Assembly: GCA_902780135.1 (NCBI GenBank)
Contig: CACZEK010000011.1
Location: forward strand, 1 to 64,000
Length of the DNA: 64,000 bases
Direction: 5' to 3'
DNA from: an uncultured bacterium
GTDB taxonomy: Bacteria > Verrucomicrobiota > Lentisphaeria > Victivallales > UBA1829
Of the stretch, positions 1 to 11,129 are shown one piece after another. Each line of letters starts with the position of its first letter. The first letter of the stretch is position 1. The notes beneath the pieces were generated by a model. That model saw nothing but the letters and a program-made list of their open reading frames with translations, had not been told where the DNA came from and searched no databases. A program made the position numbers and the translations under genes.

Positions 1-365
1 CCGCCGCCGAAGCCGCCCATGCCGCCAAAGCCAGCGCCGGGACCGCCTGCAGCACCGCCGCCGAAGCCGCCCATGCCGCCAAAGCCAGCGCCGGGACCGC
101 CTGCAGCACCGCCGCCGAAGCCGCCCATACCGCCGCCGAAGCCAGCGCCGGGACCGCCTGCAGCACCGCCGCCGAAGCCGCCCATACCGCCGAAGCCAGC
201 GCCGGGACCGCCTGCAGCACCGCCGCCGAAGCCACCCATGCCGCCGCCGAAGCCGCCCATGCCTGCGCCGGGTCCCATGCCCATGCCGCCGCCGAAGCCG
301 CCCATACCGGCGCCGGGTCCCATGCCCATGCCGCCGCCGAAGCCGCCCATGCCTGCGCCGGGTCC
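1..365. repeat. In-gene tandem repeats (54-57 bp, then about 45 bp units)
   Basis: Four near-identical units of 54 bp (one of 57 bp) run from the window start to about 220, followed by about three related units of about 45 bp. All lengths are multiples of three, so copy-number change would keep the lipoprotein frame. They encode the Gly-rich tail of the gene at 1-533. Confidence 0.85.
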
Positions 366-533
366 CATCATGCCGGGACCGGGACCGGGGATCGGAGCGG
401 GCGTCGTCGTTTCAGCCGGAGCCGCCGCTTCCTTCGTTTCCGTTACCTGCTCGGTTTTCGTGCTGGAGCAGGCGGTGAGGGTCGCCATTCCGGCGGCCGT
501 TGCAAGGATGATGATCGCGTTGAGGTTTTTCAT
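1..533 (-). CDS. Gly-rich tandem-repeat lipoprotein, 3' end outside window
   Basis: Exported lipoprotein of unknown function. It starts MKNLNAIIILATAAGMATLTAC: a lysine, a hydrophobic stretch and a lipobox (LTAC) putting the lipidated Cys at about residue 22. An AAGGAG ribosome site lies just upstream of the ATG at 533. After a short Thr/Glu/Ala linker and a Pro/Gly stretch (PIPGPGPGMMGPG) the protein is almost only Gly, Met, Phe, Ala and Pro. It has about three 15-residue units (GGFGGGMGMGPGAGM type), then about four 18-19-residue units (GGGAAGGPGAGFGGMGGF type), and runs off the window. The opposite strand is also open and would encode a Pro-rich protein, but lacks a signal and a ribosome site. 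Possible surface or structural protein; no family recognised. Confidence 0.75.
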   Translation of the reverse strand, partial: MKNLNAIIILATAAGMATLTACSSTKTEQVTETKEAAAPAETTTPAPIPGPGPGMMGPGAGMGGFGGGMGMGPGAGMGGFGGGMGMGPGAGMGGFGGGMGGFGGGAAGGPGAGFGGMGGFGGGAAGGPGAGFGGGMGGFGGGAAGGPGAGFGGMGGFGGGAAGGPGAGFGGMGGFGG

Positions 534-1042
534 AGTCGTTCTCCTTATCGTTAAAGTTTGTGTTGTTGTCAAAAACGTTTTCATCGGCTTGTCGATCCCG
601 ACCGCACGACGTCATGCGATCTTCGGATGCTCCCGCGGGTTCTCCGCGCCGTTCACGCTGCGCAACTCTTTCCCGCATCGTCTTTTCGGCGTTTTCCGCG
701 GTGGCTTCATCTCAATTAACGCATCCCGTTTCCCATTTATTGCCGATATTCGCCGTTTTTTCTGAAAAAATCGTGACAGCTTTCCGAAATATCCTCAATC
801 TCCTTTGTGATTCAGGTGATTGCAAAAAGACAGCCCTTGACGCGGGAAACACATATTTCAGCCGGTTTCTTTCCTGCCGCCGTTTTCGCGACGCCCCCTG
901 CCCCGTTTTATTTCCGAAAAACTCCGCGTTTCCGTTTGCTTTTTCCCCCGCGCGTGCTACTTTATATCGTACTCGCACAGCAAAACGCCGCGCACGCGGC
1001 TTCAACACAACGGGCGCATCCGCCCGAAGAAAGGCAGACATC
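534..1042. other. Divergent intergenic region, no gene seen
   Basis: About 510 bases between the lipoprotein gene (minus) and the NifU-domain gene (plus). Open frames here lack coding character. It must hold both promoters; no convincing -35/-10 pair or RNA structure was picked out. Confidence 0.4.
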
Positions 1043-1261
1043 ATGGAAGAGGCAATCAGAGAAAAACTTGAAGAACTCCGGGGAATGCTCCAGGCCGACG
1101 GCGGCGATCTCGAAGTCGTCTCCATCACCGGCAAGACCGTCCTCCTCCGTCTCCGCGGCGCTTGCGGCGCCTGCCCCCACGCCCAGATGACGCTCAAGGA
1201 CGGCATCGAACGCATCCTCCGGGAATCCGTCGATCCCGAGATCGTGGTCGAACGCGCCTGA
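1043..1261 (+). CDS. NifU C-terminal domain Fe-S scaffold protein (Nfu type)
   Basis: A 72-residue stand-alone NifU-like C-terminal domain, expected to carry or transfer a [4Fe-4S] cluster to client proteins in the cytoplasm. The family pattern is clear: an N-terminal helix (EAIREKLEELRGMLQADGGD), strand LEVVSITGKTVLLRLRGAC, the cluster-binding CGACP (CxxC) and a C-terminal helix (IERILRESVDPEI). The ATG at 1043 follows a GAAGAAAGG ribosome site and gives the usual short length; the upstream extension is out of character. Clients are plausible nearby: NadA, the hydrogenase subunits and the sensory hydrogenase all need Fe-S clusters. It stands alone, without other isc or suf genes in view. Confidence 0.85.
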   Translation: MEEAIREKLEELRGMLQADGGDLEVVSITGKTVLLRLRGACGACPHAQMTLKDGIERILRESVDPEIVVERA

Positions 1262-1359
1262 TCCCGCGCCCGTCACACTCTTTTCTTCTTCAAATAATCA
1301 CATCATGCGCCGTGCAAATCCTGTACGGCGCTGAGGGGTTTTGTCCTTGCTGTTCCCCC

Positions 1360-1413
1360 GTTTCCGCAGCGCGGCACGCGCCGGAAACTGCCGCAGTGGA
1401 GGGCTTGCCCTCC
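1360..1413 (-). repeat. Two-hairpin intergenic element, reverse orientation
   Basis: Stem GTTTCCG (1360-1366) pairs with CGGAAAC (1382-1388), followed by the palindrome GGAGGGCTTGCCCTCC (1398-1413). Same architecture as the copies at 2398, 17595, 27430, 41780 and 56153, with different but still complementary stems. Confidence 0.7.
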
Positions 1414-1449
1414 TGGCAGGCAAGATTCTTTTTTAGGACAATCTAAACC

Positions 1450-2055
1450 ATGACAAATCTCATCATCCGTCCCGAAGAGCCCGTCGACCATCCCGCCATG
1501 GAGAACCTGATCCGCGACGCGTTCTGGGACGTCTACCGGCCCGGCGCGAGCGAACACCTCCTGATCCACAAGCTCCGCCGGGACCCGTCGTATCTGCCGG
1601 AATTCAGTTTCATCGCTGAACTCGACGGCAAGCCCGCCGGCGGCATCTGGTACGCCATGTGCGCCATTGAGAAGCCGGACGGCTCGCGCATCCCGATCCC
1701 CACGCTCGGCCCGGTCGGCGTCGCGCCCGCGCTCCAGAAACGCGGCATCGGCTCCGCCCTGATCCGGCACACGCTCCCGCTCGTGAAGGCCGCCGGACAC
1801 CCCGGCATCGTGATCTTCGGCGATCCCGCCTACTACGGACGGTTCGGGTTCACGCCCGGTCAGGACGCGGGCATCGCGGCGTGCGACGGCAATTTCTACG
1901 ACGTGCTGCAGCTGCTCCGGTTCGACCCGGACGCCGACCTCGCCGGACGCTATCAGGAGAGCGATCCGTACCAGATCGACCCCGCCGAGGTCGACGCGTT
2001 CGAGATCTGGTTCCCGCCGCGCGAGAAACACGTCCTCCCGACCCAGCTCCACTGA
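1450..2055 (+). CDS. GNAT family N-acetyltransferase (YhbS-like)
   Basis: A 201-residue acetyl-CoA-dependent N-acetyltransferase; acceptor unknown. The GNAT core shows: strand FSFIAELDGKPAGGIWYAMC, then motif A with GPVGVAPALQKRGIGSALI (about residues 77-95), where the Q/R-x-x-G-x-G/A signature (KRGIGS) binds the CoA pyrophosphate. The following VIFGDPAYYGRFGFTPG is typical of the YhbS-type subfamily. The C-terminal 50 residues are a family-specific extension. It is transcribed alone, with a strong terminator at 2087. Confidence 0.85.
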   Translation: MTNLIIRPEEPVDHPAMENLIRDAFWDVYRPGASEHLLIHKLRRDPSYLPEFSFIAELDGKPAGGIWYAMCAIEKPDGSRIPIPTLGPVGVAPALQKRGIGSALIRHTLPLVKAAGHPGIVIFGDPAYYGRFGFTPGQDAGIAACDGNFYDVLQLLRFDPDADLAGRYQESDPYQIDPAEVDAFEIWFPPREKHVLPTQLH

Positions 2056-2086
2056 ATCCCCCTCCCCTCAGCTTTTGAATCGACAG

Positions 2087-2120
2087 GAAGCCGTTCCACT
2101 CCGGGACGGCTTCTTTTCTT
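2087..2120 (+). terminator. Rho-independent terminator of the GNAT gene
   Basis: GAAGCCGTTCC pairs with GGGACGGCTTC (one T-G pair) around a short loop and is followed by TTTTCTT. Confidence 0.8.
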
Positions 2121-2154
2121 GTGTCCATAATCAAAAGACAGAAAAAGCCCGGCA

Positions 2155-2350
2155 CCAGGGCAAGCCCTTGACGGCAGTAGTGCGCGGCTACGCTCGCGCA
2201 CAAGGGCAGGCTCTGGACGGCGGTAGTGCGCGGCTACGCTCGCGCACCAGGGCAAGCCCTGGACGGCAGTAGTGCGCGGCTACGCTCGCGCACCAGGGCA
2301 AGCCCTGGACGGCGGTAGTGCGCGGCTACGCTCGCGCACAAGGGCAGGCT
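2155..2350. repeat. 46-bp tandem array of two-hairpin units, four copies
   Basis: The hairpin GTGCGCG-GCTACGCT-CGCGCAC recurs with its first base at 2180, 2226, 2272 and 2318, a constant 46-bp period. Between copies lies the palindrome CAGGGCAAGCCCTG (or a decayed form) and a GACGGCRGTAGT linker. It is a tandem amplification of the same two-hairpin element seen singly elsewhere in the window. The phrase ACAGAAAAGCCCGGCAC flanks it on both sides (about 2138 and 2360), as if the array had expanded inside or next to a terminator. Confidence 0.85.
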
Positions 2351-2358
2351 CCTCAAAC

Positions 2359-2397
2359 AACAGAAAAGCCCGGCACATGAACAATCACGTACCGGGC
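2359..2397 (-). terminator. Terminator downstream of the beta-galactosidase gene
   Basis: On the minus strand GCCCGGTACGTG pairs imperfectly with CATGTGCCGGGC and is followed by TTTTCTGTT. It lies beyond the two-hairpin element at 2398-2463. Confidence 0.65.
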
Positions 2398-2463
2398 GGA
2401 GGACAAGTCCTCCACTGCGGTTGTGCCGTGCTTCGCGACGGCACGGGAGACAGTCCGCAGTGG
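2398..2463 (+). repeat. Two-hairpin intergenic element, single copy
   Basis: Palindrome GGAGGACAAGTCCTCC (2398-2413), linker ACTGCGG, hairpin GTGCCGT-GCTTCGCG-ACGGCAC (2423-2444), then CCGCAGTGG (2455-2463), which pairs back with CCACTGCGG to close an outer stem. Sits 20 bases from the 3' end of the beta-galactosidase gene. Confidence 0.8.
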
Positions 2464-2483
2464 CGAATCGCCTTCAGGCGTTA

Positions 2484-5846
<3,363 letters not shown>

Positions 5847-6009
5847 TTATGGTTGGTGGAGTTGTTAAGGTGAATCCGAATACAATGCTGTCTGAAACAT
5901 AGCAGTGTTTCAGAAAAATTCAATCCTGTTTCCCGCCTTTTTTCAATATTTTTCCGCGCGAAGGCTCGCTTCATGCGCGAAACCGCGTGCTTTCCCGGCC
6001 GCAAAAAGC

Positions 6010-6038
6010 AAAAAAACCTACCGGACAAGGGTCCGGTA
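6010..6038 (-). terminator. Terminator overlapping the end of tcdA
   Basis: On the minus strand TACCGGAC-CCTT-GTCCGGTA is followed by GG and a run of T. The stem contains the last codons and the TAG stop of the gene ending at 6018, closing the ppiD-ispF-rsmB-tatD-tcdA operon. Confidence 0.8.
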
Positions 6039-6743
6039 CACAGCCGCCGCGCACTGCACGGCGAACGCCGCGGGCATGAAGGAGACCGTGCCGATCAGCG
6101 GGCGGCCCGCCTCGTCGAGCTTCGGCTTGCGGGGCGTCTCCGTGGAATAGACCGCCGTCACGCCGTGTTCGATTCCGAGCTCGCGGAGTCCCTTCCTCAC
6201 GAGTTTCGCCAGCGGGCACACGCTCGTTTCCGCGATGTCGCCGCAGCGGATCGCGCCGGGGTCGGTGCGGAGCCCCGCGCCCATCGCGCTGACCGCAGGG
6301 ACGCCGCGGCGGACGCATTCCGCCAGCAGGGCGATCTTCGACGGCACGGAGTCGATGGCGTCCAGCACGCAGTCATAACGCCCGGTATTGAGCACGCCGG
6401 GCATGTCTTCGGGCGACAGGAACCGTTCCAGCACGGTCAGTTTGAGGTTCGGATTGATGTCCATGAGGCGGTCCGCCATGACCATCGCCTTCGGCTGGCC
6501 GAGCGTGCTCGTGAGCGCGGGGATCTGGCGGTTGACGTTGGTCGTCTCCACCACGTCGCCGTCCACGATCGTCATCGCGCCGACGCCCAGACGCGCGACG
6601 AGTTCGGCGGCGAGCCCCCCTACCCCGCCCAGGCCGACGCACAGCACCTGCGAACGGCGTATCGTCCCGACGGTCCCGGCGTCTTCGAGCGCGAGCATGC
6701 GCCCCAGCCATTCCGGGGCGGAGTCAAGTTCAGGCGAGCTCAT
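6018..6743 (-). CDS. tcdA: ThiF/E1-like tRNA threonylcarbamoyladenosine dehydratase
   Basis: E1-like ATP-dependent enzyme of 241 residues, most like TcdA (CsdL), which cyclises the t6A modification at tRNA position 37. The Rossmann nucleotide site is QVLCVGLGGVGGLAAELVAR near the N-terminus, followed by VDGDVVETTNVNRQ and CVLDAIDSVPSKIALL, all typical of the ThiF/MoeB/TcdA superfamily. The ATG at 6743 lies inside the end of the TatD-like gene (14-base overlap) with an AAAGGA ribosome site; the longer frame to 6770 has none. It is the last gene of its operon. TsaC, which makes the t6A precursor, is encoded at 40.8 kb. A MoeB- or ThiF-like role is less likely because no sulfur-carrier gene adjoins. 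Confidence 0.82.
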   Translation of the reverse strand: MSSPELDSAPEWLGRMLALEDAGTVGTIRRSQVLCVGLGGVGGLAAELVARLGVGAMTIVDGDVVETTNVNRQIPALTSTLGQPKAMVMADRLMDINPNLKLTVLERFLSPEDMPGVLNTGRYDCVLDAIDSVPSKIALLAECVRRGVPAVSAMGAGLRTDPGAIRCGDIAETSVCPLAKLVRKGLRELGIEHGVTAVYSTETPRKPKLDEAGRPLIGTVSFMPAAFAVQCAAAVYRTLVR

Positions 6744-7407
6744 GGCGGAATATCCTTTCGAAGTTGGCACGGACCGCCCCGGCGAACTCGGACGGCGAAA
6801 GCAGGTGCATGGCGGCGGCTTCCGCCAGGATCCCGCCGAAAAGCTCCGGCGATTCGTCCGTCTCGACCAGGATGCGGTCGAGCGGGATCTCCGCGAAATA
6901 ATCCATGTTTCCGGCGTCGCGGAGCAGTCCCGCGCCGAACGACAGCACGCAGCCCGCGTCCAGCAGGTCGAACGCCTTGCGCTTCGTCCCGCGGAATCCG
7001 TGGATCACCCAGACGGGGGCATCCTCGGGGCGCGACGATTTGAGGCGGAGAAGTTCGGGGAAGCACCGCACGCAGTGGATCATCAGCGGCTTGCCGCGGC
7101 GTTCGGATTCGGCGATCTGCGCTTCGAACAGCTTCATCTGAACCGGGAGAGCGGCATCCGCCGTGCGGTCGAGTCCGCATTCGCCGATGGCGAGGCAGCG
7201 GGGAGAACCGAACAGCGGAGCAAACGCGGCAAGCTCATATTTCCCGGCGTCCCATGGGTGGATGCCGGCGGAAAAAAAGACGTTTTCGGGCACGGGGCAT
7301 GACGGGTCGCCGATATTCCACAGGCGGAACACATCTTCGTTTTCGCAGGGGGCGCCGTGCGCATGGGCATCCGGCGCAGCAAATCCGTCCGACGGAGTCC
7401 CGGTCAT
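6730..7407 (-). CDS. TatD family metal-dependent hydrolase
   Basis: A 225-residue TatD-type amidohydrolase-fold enzyme, probably a metal-dependent nuclease or phosphoesterase in the cytoplasm. Metal-site motifs in order: DAHAH (HxH) at about residue 13, GIHPWD, the metal-bridging Glu in IGECGLD, IHCVR, VIHGFRG and the late Asp in LVETDES. At 225 residues it is shorter than the usual 255-265. It starts with an ATGA overlap on the rsmB-like gene and its end overlaps tcdA, so translation of the three is probably coupled. Confidence 0.82.
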   Translation of the reverse strand: MTGTPSDGFAAPDAHAHGAPCENEDVFRLWNIGDPSCPVPENVFFSAGIHPWDAGKYELAAFAPLFGSPRCLAIGECGLDRTADAALPVQMKLFEAQIAESERRGKPLMIHCVRCFPELLRLKSSRPEDAPVWVIHGFRGTKRKAFDLLDAGCVLSFGAGLLRDAGNMDYFAEIPLDRILVETDESPELFGGILAEAAAMHLLSPSEFAGAVRANFERIFRHELA

Positions 7408-8672
7408 TTGCCACCGTTGCGGACAAAGAGCGCGGTGAAGGAGCAGTCGCAGTCGGCGTGGCAGGGCAGCGTCGTCAGGGTGCCGTCGGTCCGGGAGCCG
7501 TCGTGCGGGCTCTTGAACGGTTTGAGCTTGAAATCGGGGCGCGCCTGAAGGAAACGTTTCACCACGCCCATGTTCTCGACGTCGAAGACGGAACATGTGC
7601 CGTAGACAAGCCTGCCGCCGGGACGGACGGAATTCGCCGCCTTGTCCAGGATCGCGAACTGCGTTTTGGAAAGAGTCTGAAGCTCTTCCTGCTTGAATAT
7701 CCACCGCATTTCGGGATTCCGGCGCCAGCGACCCGAAGCGGAACACGGCGCATCGACCAGAACGCCGTCGTATTCGCCGAGCGCGCCGCCGAGCGGAGTC
7801 GTGATGACGATGTTTTTGAATTTCGCCGCGAGCATGCGTTTTTTGAGCTGCGCCAGCACATCCTGACGGATGTCCGAGGCATAGATCTGAACCTTTTTTC
7901 CGCCCAGGGCCGCGAGCTGAAGCGTCTTGCCCCCCGCGCCGCAGCAGCAGTCCCACCATTTTTCCTTCGGCAGGGGATCCGCGGGCCACACGATGCACTG
8001 GGAGGAAAAGTCCTGCACCTCGAAATTGCCGACCAGGCTTTTCACCTGATCCGGATGCGCATGCGGCGTTTTCACGCGCACGGCGTCCACAAGCACCTCG
8101 GAGCCGCGTTCCGCCTGAATATCCTGCGAGGCGAGACGGCGGATGAGTTCGGTCGCGGTGATGTTCTGCGCCCGGAGCCACAGAGGGGAATGCGACGTGA
8201 GGCCGTCGAGCCACGCCTGCCGGATCGCTTCCGGCACCTCGGCGGGCATCCACCCCGGCACCAGGTCATAGGCGTCGAAGTCCAGATCGCTGTTGGTCAC
8301 GGTGCGGATGCGTTCAAACGGATCCGGCATCGCGGCAAGCACGTCCGGCGCCACGTCGCACCAGAAGGGGAAAACGGGGCACGACGGCTCGTCGGCGGCA
8401 AGCGCGGCGGAAAGCGCGGGCCCGGGAATGTTCTCCCGGTCGATGTCGAACAGTTTTTCGAGGCAGCCCTTCCAGCGGAAAAAAGCGAAAACGCTGCTCG
8501 TGATGGCGTGCCTGTCGCGCGACCCGTATTTATGGTTGGCGCGGAAGAATTCCGACAGGAACTTGTCGGCGGGCGTACCCTTTTCCTCCAGGTCATGCCA
8601 GGCGAGCCGGATCACATCCAGACAGGCTGTCGCAAGGGTCTTCAGTTTGTTTCCTGCCAATCCCTCAAGCAT
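7404..8672 (-). CDS. RsmB/NOL1-NOP2-Sun family rRNA m5C methyltransferase
   Basis: SAM-dependent RNA cytosine-5 methyltransferase of 422 residues, probably acting on 16S rRNA. The N-terminal third (RDRHAITSSVFAFFRWKG) resembles the NusB-like region of RsmB. The catalytic domain has the SAM site WWDCCCGAGGKTLQLA, motif IV DAPCSASGRWRRNPEMRW and motif VI VYGTCSVFDVEN, giving the two conserved Cys (DAPC and TCS) for nucleophile and release. An AAGAAAGG ribosome site precedes the ATG. The 3' end forms an ATGA overlap with the TatD-like gene. RsmB and RsmF paralogues are hard to separate by eye, so no symbol is given. Confidence 0.83.
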   Translation of the reverse strand: MLEGLAGNKLKTLATACLDVIRLAWHDLEEKGTPADKFLSEFFRANHKYGSRDRHAITSSVFAFFRWKGCLEKLFDIDRENIPGPALSAALAADEPSCPVFPFWCDVAPDVLAAMPDPFERIRTVTNSDLDFDAYDLVPGWMPAEVPEAIRQAWLDGLTSHSPLWLRAQNITATELIRRLASQDIQAERGSEVLVDAVRVKTPHAHPDQVKSLVGNFEVQDFSSQCIVWPADPLPKEKWWDCCCGAGGKTLQLAALGGKKVQIYASDIRQDVLAQLKKRMLAAKFKNIVITTPLGGALGEYDGVLVDAPCSASGRWRRNPEMRWIFKQEELQTLSKTQFAILDKAANSVRPGGRLVYGTCSVFDVENMGVVKRFLQARPDFKLKPFKSPHDGSRTDGTLTTLPCHADCDCSFTALFVRNGGK

Positions 8673-8693
8673 AACGGCGGACCTTTCTTAAAA

Positions 8694-9185
8694 TCAGGAT
8701 TCTTCCTTCGGGAAGAGGATCACGGCGGCATGCGCCTCGATCGCCTGGCAGTGCCCGACCGAATCCAGCCCCTCGGCGGTCTTCGCCTTGATGGAGATGC
8801 GGTCGGCGTCGACGCCGAGGACGGCGGCCAGGGCATCCCTCATGCGCGGGATGTACGGCGCGAGCTTCGGCTTCTGCGCGATGATCGTAATGTCGGCGTT
8901 TCCGATGCGCCACGCCTGGAATTCAGGCAGGGCGAGCGTTTTCCGGAGCAGGGATTCGCCGGACACGCCGAGATACTGCGGGTCGTCGTCCGGGTAATGC
9001 TGCCCGATGTCGCCGAGCGCGAGCGCGCCGAGCATGGCGTCGATCAGGGCGTGGACGGGGGCGTCGGCGTCGCTGTGTCCGTCGAGCCCGGTCTCGTTCG
9101 GGATATGGCAGGTGCAGAGCATCAGATCGCGTTCCGGCGCCATACGGTGGACGTCGTAGCCAATTCCGATTCGCATGTCTTTCAT
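8694..9185 (-). CDS. ispF: 2-C-methyl-D-erythritol 2,4-cyclodiphosphate synthase
   Basis: IspF catalyses ring closure to MEcPP in the MEP isoprenoid pathway; it is a cytoplasmic homotrimer with Zn at each active site. The 163-residue length is standard. Visible motifs: MRIGIGYDVHRM (Asp and His Zn ligands), GHSDADAPVHALIDAMLGA with the third Zn His, DIGQHYPDDDPQYLG, and the C-terminal KAKTAEGLDSVG region. The start at 9185 follows GAAGGAGA; the frame extends 15 codons further up without homology. It is second in the operon, 41 bases after the ppiD-like gene. IspD, its frequent partner, is not in the window. Confidence 0.93.
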   Translation of the reverse strand: MKDMRIGIGYDVHRMAPERDLMLCTCHIPNETGLDGHSDADAPVHALIDAMLGALALGDIGQHYPDDDPQYLGVSGESLLRKTLALPEFQAWRIGNADITIIAQKPKLAPYIPRMRDALAAVLGVDADRISIKAKTAEGLDSVGHCQAIEAHAAVILFPKEES

Positions 9186-9226
9186 AAAATCCGTGTCTCC
9201 TTCGGTTCTGCGGGAAACGGTTTGGA

Positions 9227-10879
9227 TCATTCCTGGTTCTGGCCGCGGCGGAGGACCGTGGCGGAGCTCAGCACCCAGGACTGAAGGCCGCGGGTCACGA
9301 CTTCCTGCTTGCGGTATTTCAGTTCGCGTCCGAGCGTCTCCTTCTGCTCCTCGATCTCCTCGGCGGTGGCGGGCGTGTGCGCGCTCACGAAAACGAACAC
9401 GGGGAATCCGAACTGCTTGTCCGGGGAGGACAGCTTTCCGGGATCGGTGGAGAGCATTTCGTTCACGCCCGGCAGGTACGGGTTGCCTTCGATCTCGAAG
9501 CGGGACCGCGTGACTTCCGCGTGCCAGGTGCCGTTCAGGGACTTCACGAGCTCCTCGATCTCGGCGGGGGCGTCCTTCAGCTCCATGAACTTCAGCGTGA
9601 GCTGGGAGGCGGCTTCGTCCGCCAGGGCGCGTTCGCGCTGGGAGAGGACGCGCTTCTCCGCGACGTCCTTCACGTCGTCGAACGGCTGGACCACGGCGGG
9701 ACGGCGGGCGGTCATCAGGAACATGGCAATGCCGTGTTCGCCGACCACAAGGTTGGTGTAGGAGCCGACGTTCTTCAGGATCGTGACGGCGTCGACCAGC
9801 CCGTGTTCGATATGGAGCGCCTCATCGTCCTTCGTCTGGGCGGTGATGTTTTTGACTTCGGAGATCTTCAGCCCGGCTTTTTCCGCCTCTTCGCGGAAGA
9901 GCTTCTGCGGATCGGCCTGGAACGCCTCCTTGTCCGCGCGGATGGCTTCGCGGAAGGACTTGTTGAAAGCGCGCGCCTTCGTTTCCGCCTCTTCGCGCTC
10001 GACCACGGTCTCAAGCTCCTTGCGGATGTCGTCCTTCACGTCGTCGAACGCCTGTTCCGTGCCGTCGGCCTTGGTGAAGATCGCCTTATTCGCCTCGTAG
10101 TAATCCTTCACCTGGTCGTCCGAGAGCTCGTTTTTCTTCACGGTGTACTCGGCGAACGCGAGCAGGCCGTCGGACTCCGGTTCGCTCAGGAAGAGCGACG
10201 GATTTGCCGCATAGAAATCCTTGACCTCGGCGTCTTCGATCTTCACCTGGTCCTTGAACGATTCGGGGTCGAACGTGATCAGGTGGTACGTGATCTTCTG
10301 GAGCATCGACTCGATGCCGGTTTCCGCCTCGCTGTCCGGCACGATCACGTTGGCGGACGTCAGCGCCGGCACCTTCTGCATGCGGATCATGGAGCGGATC
10401 GCCTCCTCCAGGTCGGAGAAACCGAGTCCGGCGGGCGCGAGGTAAATGTCCTTATATTTGGTGTAAAGCTCGGCGGAGAACTTGCCGTCCTTCTGGAACA
10501 CCGGCAGGGTATGGATCACTTCGGCGACTTCCTTGTCGCTTGCCTGGACGTTCAGGACGTCGGCGGCCTTCAGCAGGAGCGCGGCCTGGAACGAGGCGTC
10601 CTCGTCCAGAGACTGCACGCGCTGCGGAGACATGCCGTAGGTGGCGGCGCGGAAGAGAGAGGCCGCCTGACGGGCGTCGCTCACGTCGCCGTAGGTGATC
10701 TTGTGCCCGAGCACGGCTCCGTACTGGGAGTTCATTCCGATATTCCCGCCGAACAGCAGCGATCCGTCCACGCCCGGCGTGAAGAACCACACGAACGAGA
10801 CGATGATGACCGCGGTAAAAATGGCAAAAGTGACTTTCCCGTGCTTCACCAGCACGTTGTTCATTTTCTGAATGATCAT
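9227..10879 (-). CDS. PpiD/SurA_N-like membrane-anchored periplasmic chaperone
   Basis: A 550-residue envelope folding factor of the PpiD/SurA N-domain type. The N-terminus has one membrane anchor (VTFAIFTAVIIVSFVWFF, about residues 16-33), then a periplasmic region. It continues with a SurA_N-like segment (LGHKITYGDV to VIVPDSEAE), long charged helices, and a C-terminal part (LKNVGSYTNLVVGEHGIAMFLMTARRPA) that resembles a remnant of a parvulin PPIase fold. No clean parvulin active site is visible, so isomerase activity is uncertain. The ATG at 10879 follows AGAGGT; the frame extends up to 11047 without homology and across the promoter. First gene of the operon. Confidence 0.78.
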   Translation of the reverse strand: MIIQKMNNVLVKHGKVTFAIFTAVIIVSFVWFFTPGVDGSLLFGGNIGMNSQYGAVLGHKITYGDVSDARQAASLFRAATYGMSPQRVQSLDEDASFQAALLLKAADVLNVQASDKEVAEVIHTLPVFQKDGKFSAELYTKYKDIYLAPAGLGFSDLEEAIRSMIRMQKVPALTSANVIVPDSEAETGIESMLQKITYHLITFDPESFKDQVKIEDAEVKDFYAANPSLFLSEPESDGLLAFAEYTVKKNELSDDQVKDYYEANKAIFTKADGTEQAFDDVKDDIRKELETVVEREEAETKARAFNKSFREAIRADKEAFQADPQKLFREEAEKAGLKISEVKNITAQTKDDEALHIEHGLVDAVTILKNVGSYTNLVVGEHGIAMFLMTARRPAVVQPFDDVKDVAEKRVLSQRERALADEAASQLTLKFMELKDAPAEIEELVKSLNGTWHAEVTRSRFEIEGNPYLPGVNEMLSTDPGKLSSPDKQFGFPVFVFVSAHTPATAEEIEEQKETLGRELKYRKQEVVTRGLQSWVLSSATVLRRGQNQE

Positions 10880-10931
10880 GGGTTGGGTGACCTCTATTGG
10901 TGCATGTGTTCTGATGAAAATACAAAACATT

Positions 10932-10959
10932 AATTTAATGCAAAAAAATGAAATGTCAA
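10932..10959 (-). promoter_or_regulatory. Sigma70-type promoter of the ppiD operon
   Basis: Minus strand: TTGACA (10959-10954), 16-base spacer, TAAATT (10937-10932), about 53 bases before the start codon. Confidence 0.65.
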
Positions 10960-11063
10960 GTCCGCCTCCGCAAAAGTCGACGAAATATTCCACGGGCGAT
11001 CTCCCCGGACCGCCTCCAATCCGCCCGTTTTGACCGAATATGGGCATCTTTTCCGTTTCCGGC

Positions 11064-11091
11064 TTGATTTTTTTCTTTTATGTTGTATAAT
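11064..11091 (+). promoter_or_regulatory. Sigma70-type promoter of the ankyrin gene
   Basis: TTGATT (11064-11069), 16-base spacer, perfect TATAAT (11086-11091), about 39 bases before the ATG at 11130. Confidence 0.7.
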
Positions 11092-11129
11092 ATATTATCC
11101 GTTTTTTGAAACCATCCGGAGCGCTTGCC

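Noticed and set aside
19..765. Plus-strand Pro-rich protein at the left edge
   Set aside because: No ribosome site or signal; the minus strand has a lipoprotein signal with lipobox and an AGGAG site, and the plus frame extends into non-repeat DNA without coding character.
2155..2350. CRISPR array
   Set aside because: The 46-bp units are contiguous, without unique spacers, and no cas gene is present.
6018..6743. MoeB or ThiF assignment
   Set aside because: No sulfur-carrier or molybdopterin/thiamine gene adjoins, and the overall pattern fits TcdA better.
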